From contig JAHJBW010000126.1 of the NCBI GenBank assembly GCA_018813405.1, forward strand, positions 1 through 6,217: DNA of 6,217 nucleotides, in the 5' to 3' direction. Origin of the DNA: Candidatus Margulisiibacteriota bacterium (GTDB taxonomy: Bacteria > Margulisbacteria > WOR-1 > XYC2-FULL-46-14 > JAHJBW01). The position numbers were made by a program, and so were the translations under genes. Positions 1 through 5,127 of the stretch are shown one piece after another. The notes under the pieces were generated by a model. The model saw nothing but the letters and a program-made list of their open reading frames with translations. It had not been told where the DNA came from and searched no databases. How positions within the stretch are numbered: the first letter of the stretch is position 1; each line of letters opens with the position of its first letter.

Positions 1-7
1 CAAGAAA

Positions 8-36
8 TAGACAAAAAGGCTTAAATATTGTATAAT
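8..36 (+). promoter_or_regulatory. sigma70-type promoter for infC operon
   Basis: A TAGACA hexamer at 8-13 (5 of 6 to the TTGACA consensus) and a perfect TATAAT at 31-36 are separated by exactly 17 bases. Transcription would start near 42-44, leaving a leader of about 30 bases before the infC start at 73. The region is AT-rich, as expected. This is seen directly; promoter activity is inferred. A longer transcript from an upstream gene, such as thrS outside the window, could also read through. Confidence 0.75.
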
Positions 37-58
37 TTTAAGTATAGCCAGTAATTTT

Positions 59-64
59 AAGGAG
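59..64 (+). promoter_or_regulatory. Shine-Dalgarno site that fixes the infC start
   Basis: AAGGAG lies eight bases before the ATC codon at 73, which is ideal spacing. An in-frame TAA at 58-60 overlaps it, so translation in this frame cannot begin further upstream. No ATG, GTG or TTG occurs in frame until the GTG at 154, which has no comparable site and would remove conserved IF-3 residues. The site therefore decides in favour of the rare ATC start. Confidence 0.85.
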
Positions 65-72
65 TTGAAGTT

Positions 73-579
73 ATCGCTCGGGACTACATTGTAAATGAAC
101 GCATTCGCGCCCGCGAAGTCCGCCTGGTCGGATCAAACGGGGATCAAAAGGGCGTGGTGCCGATGCTTGAAGCGCTTAGACTTGCCAGAGAAGAAGGTCT
201 GGACCTGGTACTTATCGCTCCCAATGCCAGTCCTCCGGTAGCGAAGATAGCTGACCATGGCAAACTAAAGTACGAAAAATCCAAGCACGACAAAGAGATG
301 CGGAAATCCCAGAGGGTTTCTGTCCTTAAAGAGATAAAGCTTACCCCAAAGATAGGGGACCATGACCTGGAGGTCAGGGTTAAAAAAGTCAGGGAACTGC
401 TAGAAAAGAAAAACAAGATTAAACTGACCATGTTCTTTCGAGGCAGGGAAATGGTGCACAAGGAACTGGGGCTGGCGGTCATTGACAGATTGCTGGAAAA
501 GGTCCAGGACCTGGGCGCGGCGGAATCCAAAGGAAAGTTTGAAGGGAGGCGATTGGTACTTTTAATTGTACCTAAATAA
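73..579 (+). CDS. infC: translation initiation factor IF-3, ATC start
   Basis: IF-3 binds the 30S subunit, blocks premature 50S joining and checks the start codon and initiator tRNA. From 73 the product is 168 residues, close to the usual 170-180. The N-terminal domain (about 3-72) opens with ARDYIVNERIR and includes the IF-3-type stretches LDLVLIAPNASPPVAKI and GKLKYEK. The C-terminal domain (about 80-168) carries KEIKLTPKIGDHDLEVR, FRGREM and FEGRRL. A later GTG start at 154 would give 141 residues but would delete the conserved VNERIR region. The upstream frame is closed by TAA at 58-60, so ATC at 73 is the best start. Rare starts (ATT in Escherichia coli) let IF-3 repress its own gene; the same control is inferred here. 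It is first in the infC-rpmI-rplT operon, with two bases before rpmI. Confidence 0.95.
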   Translation: MARDYIVNERIRAREVRLVGSNGDQKGVVPMLEALRLAREEGLDLVLIAPNASPPVAKIADHGKLKYEKSKHDKEMRKSQRVSVLKEIKLTPKIGDHDLEVRVKKVRELLEKKNKIKLTMFFRGREMVHKELGLAVIDRLLEKVQDLGAAESKGKFEGRRLVLLIVPK

Positions 580-581
580 TT

Positions 582-779
582 ATGCCTAAAGCCAAAACAA
601 GAAAAGCGGCGGCAAAAAGATTCAAGATAACCGGGAGCGGCAAGGTAATGCGGCGCGGGGCCGGCCTTCGTCATATTCTGGTGGGCAAGTCTCCCAAAAA
701 AAGAAAACACATGTCAAAGGACAGGGTCCTTTCTAAATCTGATGAAAGAAGAATAAAGGTGATGTTACCCTATGGTTAG
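582..779 (+). CDS. rpmI: 50S ribosomal protein L35
   Basis: L35 is a small basic protein of the large ribosomal subunit. The 65-residue length is exactly typical. The family signature is clear: MPKAKTRKAAAKRFKITGSG at the start, then an RRGAGLRHIL segment, a KSPKKRK lysine-rich stretch and a C-terminal RIKVMLPYG tail. The gene begins two bases after the infC stop and has no good Shine-Dalgarno sequence of its own: the nearest purine run, GGGAGG at 544-549, is over 30 bases away. Its translation is therefore probably coupled to infC. Its last eight bases overlap the start of rplT. The gene order infC-rpmI-rplT is one of the most conserved in bacteria. Confidence 0.97.
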   Translation: MPKAKTRKAAAKRFKITGSGKVMRRGAGLRHILVGKSPKKRKHMSKDRVLSKSDERRIKVMLPYG

Positions 780-1119
780 AGTAAAAAGAGGATTTGTTGC
801 CAGAAGAAAAAGGAAAAAGGTCTTTAAGCGGGCCAAAGGCTTCAGGGGTTCCCTTAAAAAGCTTTACAGGGCTTCAAAGCCGGCTGTCAGAAGAGCAAAA
901 AAGTATGCGACCAGGGACAGGCGCAATCTCAAAAGGGATATGAGGTCTTTATGGATAACCCGTATTGGGATAGCGGCACGTGAGCTGGGCACATCTTACA
1001 GCAGGCTTATGAACGCCTTGAAAAACAAAAAAGTGTCGCTTGACCGCAAGACACTGGCCGAGCTGGCTGTTTCAGACCCCAAAGCTTTTGCCAGGGTTGT
1101 TGAGGTCGCCAATTCATGA
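772..1119 (+). CDS. rplT: 50S ribosomal protein L20
   Basis: L20 binds 23S rRNA and is needed early in 50S assembly; in several bacteria it also represses its own operon. The 115-residue product matches the usual length of 115-120. It shows the basic N-terminal extension (VRVKRGFVARRKRKK), the AKGFRG motif, the YATRDRRNLKRDMRSLWI core and the C-terminal globular part with LDRKTLAELAVSDPKAF. AAAGGTGAT at 755-763 lies eight bases upstream, inside rpmI, and the ATG overlaps the rpmI stop by eight bases. Its own stop overlaps the next gene as ATGA. L20-dependent autoregulation is known elsewhere, but a promoter-proximal leader of about 30 bases leaves no space for the large leader RNA seen in Firmicutes. 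Confidence 0.97.
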   Translation: MVRVKRGFVARRKRKKVFKRAKGFRGSLKKLYRASKPAVRRAKKYATRDRRNLKRDMRSLWITRIGIAARELGTSYSRLMNALKNKKVSLDRKTLAELAVSDPKAFARVVEVANS

Positions 1120-1607
1120 TACAAATGACGGTGGGCGGATTGGGGTTTGATCCTCGCAATCTTTCACCGTTAGTTTTGTTGCGCGACCAGGAAGAGATAA
1201 ACTTTCTCCCCATTTGGATAGGCATATTCGAAGCCGCCGCCATTGCCATGGTACTTCAGGGTGTTACTCCCCCCAGGCCCATGACCCATGATCTTATGAA
1301 AGACATCCTGGAAAAACTTGGCACAAAGCTGGACCGTGTTGTTATTAACGATGTTAAAGAAAGCACCTTCTATGCTCTTATCGAGGTCAAGGGCAAGGAT
1401 GGTAAAACCATTTCTATGGATTGCCGTCCCTCTGACGCCATAGCCCTGGCGGTCAGAATGGAAGCCCCCATTTTTGTTGCCGAGCAGGTCATGATGAGGG
1501 CAAAGCTTGTGAACGCGGAAAAAGACGCCGAAGAAACCAAGAAGTTCAAGGATTTCATCCAGAACATGAAGCCCGAGGACTTTTCAAAATATTTTAAGCA
1601 GGATTAG
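1116..1607 (+). CDS. DUF151 / bifunctional nuclease (BFN) family protein
   Basis: The family is named after plant nucleases active on RNA and DNA; for most bacterial members the substrate and role are unknown. The 163-residue product shows the hallmark blocks: LPIWIGIFEAAAIA (31-44), TPPRPMTHDL (51-60), a segment matching LxRVVIxDxxxxTFYA (about 72-87) and the RPSDAIALAVR signature (104-114). A charged tail after about residue 130 ends in a KPEDF motif common in bacterial members. The start follows GAGGT (1102-1106) by nine bases and overlaps the rplT stop as ATGA, so it is probably coupled to ribosomal protein synthesis. Its TAG stop interlocks with the stop of the opposing membrane-protein gene. 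Family assignment is firm; nuclease activity is by family name only. Confidence 0.9.
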   Translation: MIQMTVGGLGFDPRNLSPLVLLRDQEEINFLPIWIGIFEAAAIAMVLQGVTPPRPMTHDLMKDILEKLGTKLDRVVINDVKESTFYALIEVKGKDGKTISMDCRPSDAIALAVRMEAPIFVAEQVMMRAKLVNAEKDAEETKKFKDFIQNMKPEDFSKYFKQD

Positions 1608-1960
1608 CTTCTCGAGATCAAAAACACCCCAAAGCATATAACCGCGATTCCCAGCCATCGTATAAGGGTGACGTTCTCCTTGAAAAATATCATTGCGAAA
1701 AGTGCCACGATGACATAGGCTACGCTTACCATGGGGTAGGCGAACGAGATGTTTATCCTGGAAAGCACCACCAGCCAGAAAATGGAAGAGACGGCAAATG
1801 CCGCCATTCCGCAAAATACCCACGGGTTCATGAACATGGGAATAATGTTTTGCGGCAGTTTGCTGATCGGGAACGTTCCAAAAATGTTCATGCCATGCTT
1901 CATGAGCAACTGTCCCAGCACGGCCAGGGCGATAGAAATGGCCAGTATCAAATAGTTCAC
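1604..1960 (-). CDS. SMR/EamA-type four-helix membrane protein, ArnE-like
   Basis: The 118-residue product has four hydrophobic segments (about 3-20, 47-66, 72-93 and 98-115), the layout of small multidrug resistance-type proteins. The N-terminal ALAVLGQLLMK aligns with EmrE around its proton/drug-binding Glu14, but that position is Ala13 here. The pattern instead resembles ArnE, a subunit of the undecaprenyl-phosphate-aminoarabinose flippase, which also has a GQ motif, an AYPM motif (74-77 here) and an FKE/WHE-type turn before the last helix. A lipid-linked sugar flippase role is inferred; drug export is unlikely. The start is GTG at 1960, overlapping the glycosyltransferase stop as GTGA, with AAGGAG (plus-strand 1970-1975) nine bases upstream. 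It is the last gene of the minus-strand chain. Confidence 0.85.
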   Translation of the reverse strand: MNYLILAISIALAVLGQLLMKHGMNIFGTFPISKLPQNIIPMFMNPWVFCGMAAFAVSSIFWLVVLSRINISFAYPMVSVAYVIVALFAMIFFKENVTLIRWLGIAVICFGVFLISRS

Positions 1961-2646
1961 GATCTGTTTCTCCTTTTGTTCGCGGCGTATAATTGGGCGA
2001 CCTGTTTGAAATATTCCAGCGTTTCCTTTATTCCCATCTTGCTTTTTCCTTTTCCCCGATCAACAAAAACTATGGGAAATTCAACTACTTTATCATATTT
2101 GCCCTTGGTCAGCACCTCCAGGCATATCTTAAAACCTATAGGATTGAGAGTGATGCCTTCGATGATTTGCTTCTTGAACATAAAATATCCTGAAGTAAGG
2201 TCCTTGACCCGGGTAAGGGGCTGCGCTACCAGGCGGGCGGCCAGAGAGAATAATTGCCTGTACCATGGCCAGTATGTGGATCCCCCACCTTTTACCAGGC
2301 GGCTGCCTACTACAATATCGGCTCCTCCCTCGCTTATTATCTTATACATTCCCGGCAGGGCCTCGGGAGGGTGCGAAAGGTCCGCGTCCATTACGCAAAC
2401 CGTATCGTACTTTGCTATCTTGAAACCTTCGGTTACGGCGCTGGCCAGCCCGGTCTTTTCGGGGCGGGTAATAAGTTTGATGCAGGAATGGTCTTTCATA
2501 AGATCAATAATGTAGTTAGATGTTCCGTCGGGAGAATTGTCATCCACGAAAATAATCTCACACTCGGGCATAGAGCACAATATTCTCTCAACAAGCTCAT
2601 TGATGTTCTTTTTTTCGTTAAAAGTGGGAATAATAATTGATATCAT
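1957..2646 (-). CDS. family 2 glycosyltransferase, polyprenol-phosphate mannose/sugar synthase-like
   Basis: This is a GT-A-fold enzyme of the dolichol/polyprenol-phosphate sugar synthase type. Such enzymes move a sugar from GDP- or UDP-sugar to a lipid phosphate at the cytoplasmic membrane face. The 229-residue product shows PTFNE (7-11), VDDNSPDGT (34-42), the metal-binding DAD in MDADLSHPPE (86-95), GSRLVKGGG (114-122), DLTSGYFMF (149-157) and a basic FVDRGKGKSKMG segment (194-205). It ends in KRRNRS with no transmembrane helices, so it is a DPM1-like catalytic unit without a GtrB/ArnC-type anchor. It starts at an ATGA overlap with the pilin gene upstream, has no strong ribosome site of its own, and overlaps the ArnE-like gene downstream. 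Sugar donor and acceptor cannot be read from sequence. Confidence 0.92.
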   Translation of the reverse strand: MISIIIPTFNEKKNINELVERILCSMPECEIIFVDDNSPDGTSNYIIDLMKDHSCIKLITRPEKTGLASAVTEGFKIAKYDTVCVMDADLSHPPEALPGMYKIISEGGADIVVGSRLVKGGGSTYWPWYRQLFSLAARLVAQPLTRVKDLTSGYFMFKKQIIEGITLNPIGFKICLEVLTKGKYDKVVEFPIVFVDRGKGKSKMGIKETLEYFKQVAQLYAANKRRNRS

Positions 2647-3062
2647 AGTTTAATGAAACTTTCACTTTTTATAGGCAGGGAGTATTCGACTTTTAGAACA
2701 CACCTGCTGTTATTCAGGAAACCTATTCCATACAGGATATTCTTATCCTTTATTCTTACCACTTTATATTTGCCTTTTCCCATCTCACCCACAAAGCCTG
2801 CCGCTTCACTTATCAGCCATTCTTTGTTTTCGGGGTGTTCAATGTCTGTAAACCAGCCAGCAGTAGCGGCCAGCTTTACCTTGCCCAGTTCGATGGCAGC
2901 TTCTGCCAGATAAAAGGCCTGTGTCTCTTCAAGAGCAAGAGCAGCCTGCTTCTGGCCCGAAAATATCATTCTAACAGTTACCCCGGAAATTACAAGCACT
3001 ACGGATATTAGTAGAATGACCAGAAAAAGTCCTGTACCGCGGCTGTGGTTCAGTTTCTGCAT
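2643..3062 (-). CDS. PilX/GspK-like minor pilin (non-canonical, lacks Glu5)
   Basis: The 139-residue product starts with a short basic leader ending in SRG, then one long hydrophobic helix (about 11-30) and the amphipathic ALALEETQAFYLAEAAIELG stretch (40-59). The AxYLAEAAIE-type segment is typical of PilX and GspK N-terminal regions. If cleaved after the Gly at position 9, the mature protein has Leu rather than Glu at position 5, as in tip pseudopilin GspK. The soluble domain is only about 80 residues, far shorter than the roughly 300 residues of GspK, so PilX-like is the better label. GGAGG (plus-strand 3073-3077) lies ten bases before the ATG, and the gene overlaps its upstream neighbour by 13 bases. 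It probably caps or primes the pilus tip; this is inferred from position and family. Confidence 0.8.
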   Translation of the reverse strand: MQKLNHSRGTGLFLVILLISVVLVISGVTVRMIFSGQKQAALALEETQAFYLAEAAIELGKVKLAATAGWFTDIEHPENKEWLISEAAGFVGEMGKGKYKVVRIKDKNILYGIGFLNNSRCVLKVEYSLPIKSESFIKL

Positions 3063-3472
3063 AAGGCAGCCGCCTCCAGCATGGTTTTGGGTGATGAAAT
3101 GGTCATCAGAATGGTCCCTGCTGGGGCCTGAGTAAAGCTCAAAAGGCTTATTTCCCCCTCAATGCTCAAATAAGAAGCGCTTGATCCTTTTATCCTTCTT
3201 ACTTTACAGTCTTTATAATCATAGGTCAGATCATGATCGCTAAAGAATAATTTGAGCTTGTCCCCGTCAACAAGCACATGCTCGGCTTCCTGGATGTCTT
3301 GCACGATCCTGGAAGTGATGTCCTGCAAAAGTTGGATGGATTGGACATTCTCAGACACCTTTTCCCAGCCCGTGACGGTTTTGTGCAGCAGCAAAATGCC
3401 GCTTCCGGTTATTAATATCAGGATAACCAGGGCTATTGACAGTTCTATTAAAGTGAAGCCATTTTTTTTCAT
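3050..3472 (-). CDS. GspJ/PilW-like prepilin-type minor pilin
   Basis: The 140-residue product carries a class III (prepilin) signal: MKKNG followed by FTLIELSIALVILIL, with Gly at -1, Phe at +1 and Glu at +5 for processing by a PilD-type prepilin peptidase. The hydrophobic helix runs to about residue 30, followed by a long amphipathic helix (LLQDITSRIVQDIQEAEHV) as in GspJ and PilW. The rest is a beta-rich soluble domain with two Cys, in DCKVRR and near the end. It overlaps the GspI-like gene by four bases (ATGA) and the next gene by 13, with GAGGT about 11 bases upstream. Third place in the H-I-J-K order supports GspJ/PilW; the exact system, pilus or secretion, is not decidable here. Confidence 0.85.
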   Translation of the reverse strand: MKKNGFTLIELSIALVILILITGSGILLLHKTVTGWEKVSENVQSIQLLQDITSRIVQDIQEAEHVLVDGDKLKLFFSDHDLTYDYKDCKVRRIKGSSASYLSIEGEISLLSFTQAPAGTILMTISSPKTMLEAAALCRN

Positions 3473-3792
3473 TGGTATTTAGACCTCAGGGTAAATATTT
3501 CAACGGTCTCATATCCAACAATTACTTGCGCCAGGTCAGAAGTGATGGGTACGACAGTGACCTTGCCTTTTGCCGAATCAAAACTTGCGCCGTTATAGGA
3601 TGAAAGCTTATAGAAAGGGGTTGCTCTTAATTCTTCGAGTTTTTGCGCTGCTTTGTATGATGCCCTGGACATCTGTACCGTTTGTATAACATGTCGCGTG
3701 CCGATCTTGAACAGGAAAGACACGGAAACGGCAATGATACAGGTTAAGGCTGCCGCGACCAGCACTTCGATCAGGCTGAATCCTTTTTTCAT
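3469..3792 (-). CDS. GspI/PilV-like prepilin-type minor pilin
   Basis: The 107-residue product starts MKKG followed by FSLIEVLVAAALTCIIAVSV, a textbook prepilin peptidase site with Glu5. The SLIEVLVA form is characteristic of the GspI/PilV group. A single hydrophobic helix is followed by an amphipathic part (SRASYKAAQKLEELRATPF), also typical: members of this group often have an A..LAE.LRA-type segment. The small remainder would form the beta domain. The ATG overlaps the GspH-like stop as ATGA, and the stop overlaps the GspJ-like start as ATGA. GGGGAG lies about 12 bases upstream of the start. It would form part of the tip complex with the GspJ- and K-like neighbours. Confidence 0.85.
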   Translation of the reverse strand: MKKGFSLIEVLVAAALTCIIAVSVSFLFKIGTRHVIQTVQMSRASYKAAQKLEELRATPFYKLSSYNGASFDSAKGKVTVVPITSDLAQVIVGYETVEIFTLRSKYQ

Positions 3793-4184
3793 TCTATCCG
3801 TATTCTCCCCAGCGATGTAACAATTATCTTCTTTGAGGATTTCCTGCCCTTAACCACTACGGACCCGTTAAAGCCTGGCAGGGGATTGCCCGTGCTTGAG
3901 AACTGGAATGTCTTTGATGGTTCAAAGACTATGCCCTGGGGAAGTTTTACTTGCGAAGTGTTGAGGAAAAGGGTGTTTCCCTGGCATTTTACCTCTGTTT
4001 CTTTTTGAGAGGAGCGGGCCATCTCTTTGGCCAGATGGAGCTGGCTGGCGGTCTCTTTGGCGGCCGCGTTCAGCTTTACCTTGTCCAGATAGCCGGAAAA
4101 AGAAAAGTAGGAGAAAAAGGTCGCTATGCCGATTATGCTCAGCACTACTAAAAGCTCTAGAAGGGTTACTCCTCTTCTTTTCAT
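3789..4184 (-). CDS. GspH/FimT-like prepilin-type pseudopilin
   Basis: The 131-residue product starts MKRRG followed by VTLLELLVVLSIIGIATFF, with Gly at -1, Val at +1 and Glu at +5 of the prepilin cleavage site. The amphipathic segment AAKETASQLHLAKEMARSSQ (41-60) matches the FimT/GspH pattern of an L..A...A...... helix. The C-terminal FSSTGNPLPGFNGSVVVKG, followed by IIVTSLGRIRI, is a strong GspH-type ending. The start overlaps the panC stop as ATGA, and no separate ribosome site is visible, so coupling is likely. It is first of four minor pilin genes in the H-I-J-K/X order; the major pilin, ATPase and prepilin peptidase are not in this window. Confidence 0.9.
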   Translation of the reverse strand: MKRRGVTLLELLVVLSIIGIATFFSYFSFSGYLDKVKLNAAAKETASQLHLAKEMARSSQKETEVKCQGNTLFLNTSQVKLPQGIVFEPSKTFQFSSTGNPLPGFNGSVVVKGRKSSKKIIVTSLGRIRIE

Positions 4185-5026
4185 GTTATTAACACGTTGT
4201 CGATCAATCTGGTCTTCCCAATTTTTCCGGCCACGGCTATCAGTATAGGGAGTTTGGTATCTTTTTTATCCTGAAGGGTTTCGGGGTCAACAATGGCAAT
4301 GTATTCCATCCTTAGCGAAGGTATCATGCCCAACTGCCTCGAGATCATGAGGTGTATCTTTCTAAGGTCCTGGTCGCCTTCTTTGATCATTTTTTTAGCG
4401 CGGCTTATCACCTTGTATACGCCGCCGGCGGATTTGCGCTCATTCTCTTTAAGATATGCGTTCCTGGAGCTCATAGCCAGCCCATCATATTCTCTTACTG
4501 TTTGTACTGTGTGAACTTCCACGGCGTAGTTAAGGTCCCTTATCATTTGTCTAATTATAAGCTGCTGCTGAAAGTCTTTGGCGCCCAAAAAAATGCTGTC
4601 CGGCATAACGATATTCAAGAGTTTTGCGACCACGGTGGTCACTCCTTTGAAGTGAGAAGGCCTGTATCTGCCGCAAAGCCTGTCGCCCAGCTCGTCCACC
4701 TTGACGTGGGTCTTGAAATCGGCGGGGAACATGTCGTTAGCCCTGGGGTGAAATATGACCAGCGGGGAGAAATGTTTTAACAGCTCCTTGTCGTGCGCGA
4801 GGGTCCTGGGGTATTTTTCATAGTCTTCTCCGGGGGCGAACTGGATAGGATTGACAAAAATGGACACGACTACCAGATCGCATTTTTGCCTTGCTTCTTG
4901 CACCAGGGCCAGGTGGCCGTCATGCAAAGCCCCCATGGTGGGGACAAAGCCAATTCTTTGTCCTCTTTCCCTTGAGCGCCTGGAAAAAGCGCTCATTTCC
5001 GAAAAGGACCTGATGACCTTGATCAT
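4181..5026 (-). CDS. panC: pantothenate synthetase
   Basis: PanC joins D-pantoate and beta-alanine using ATP to make pantothenate (vitamin B5), the precursor of coenzyme A, in the cytoplasm. The 281-residue product has all main motifs: FVPTMGALHDGH with the HIGH-type nucleotide site (27-38), FVNPIQF (57-63), GRYRPSHFKGVTTVVAKL (119-136), LGAKDFQQ (147-154) and DGLAMSSRN with the KMSKS-like site (181-189). I chose the ATG at 5026 rather than the TTG at 5038: family members begin close to this point, AAGGGG (plus-strand 5040-5045) would sit right against the TTG but 13 bases from the ATG, and the ATG overlaps the stop of the small upstream ORF (TAATG). panB and panD are not present. Its place between topA and pilin genes gives no functional clue. 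Confidence 0.96.
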   Translation of the reverse strand: MIKVIRSFSEMSAFSRRSRERGQRIGFVPTMGALHDGHLALVQEARQKCDLVVVSIFVNPIQFAPGEDYEKYPRTLAHDKELLKHFSPLVIFHPRANDMFPADFKTHVKVDELGDRLCGRYRPSHFKGVTTVVAKLLNIVMPDSIFLGAKDFQQQLIIRQMIRDLNYAVEVHTVQTVREYDGLAMSSRNAYLKENERKSAGGVYKVISRAKKMIKEGDQDLRKIHLMISRQLGMIPSLRMEYIAIVDPETLQDKKDTKLPILIAVAGKIGKTRLIDNVLIT

Positions 5027-5127
5027 TAAATAAGCCAACCCCTTGCAAGAATAAAGAAAAGTATCGCCAGTATCAGGGCAAGGATCTTAAGGCCAATGTT
5101 TTTGGTAAAAAAACTTTTAAGCATCAT
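5026..5127 (-). CDS. small single-helix membrane protein, YbbR N-terminus-like
   Basis: This 33-codon ORF reads from ATG at 5127 (a second ATG follows at 5124) to TAA at 5026-5028. It starts MMLKSFFTKNIGLKI, continues with a hydrophobic run rich in Leu, Ile, Ala and Phe (about 15-28), and ends ARGWLI. It thus predicts one membrane helix with a basic N-terminal side. The FTKNIGLKILALILA part resembles the N-terminal anchor of YbbR/CdaR proteins, but no YbbR domain follows. It overlaps the topA stop by 11 bases and shares one base with the panC ATG (TAATG), the same tight packing as every neighbour. AAGGA (plus-strand 5142-5146) lies 14 bases upstream. It may be a true miniprotein, a remnant, or a leader that couples panC to topA. 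The function is unknown. Confidence 0.6.
   Translation of the reverse strand: MMLKSFFTKNIGLKILALILAILFFILARGWLI

Noticed and set aside
363..376. Perfect inverted repeat TGACCT-GG-AGGTCA
   Set aside because: It lies inside conserved IF-3 coding sequence (HDLEVR), the two-base loop is too small for an RNA hairpin, and no second copy suggests an operator.
144..710. 188-codon open frame on the minus strand across infC and rpmI
   Set aside because: It lies fully antisense to two unmistakable conserved genes; the protein is Ser/Phe/Leu-rich and has no recognisable domain.
1586..1595. AAAATATTTT palindrome near the end of the nuclease gene
   Set aside because: Considered as a terminator for the minus-strand chain, but it is pure AT with no GC stem or U-tract.
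1850..2515. 221-codon plus-strand frame
   Set aside because: Antisense to the glycosyltransferase and membrane-protein genes, which have clear motifs; composition looks like a shadow frame.
4555..4560. TATAAT on the minus strand inside panC
   Set aside because: No -35-like hexamer at the right distance and it lies mid-gene, so an internal promoter is not supported.
5027..5038. TTG at 5038 as the panC start (285 residues)
   Set aside because: The purine-rich ribosome site would touch the TTG directly, and the four extra residues are not part of the family; ATG at 5026 fits better.
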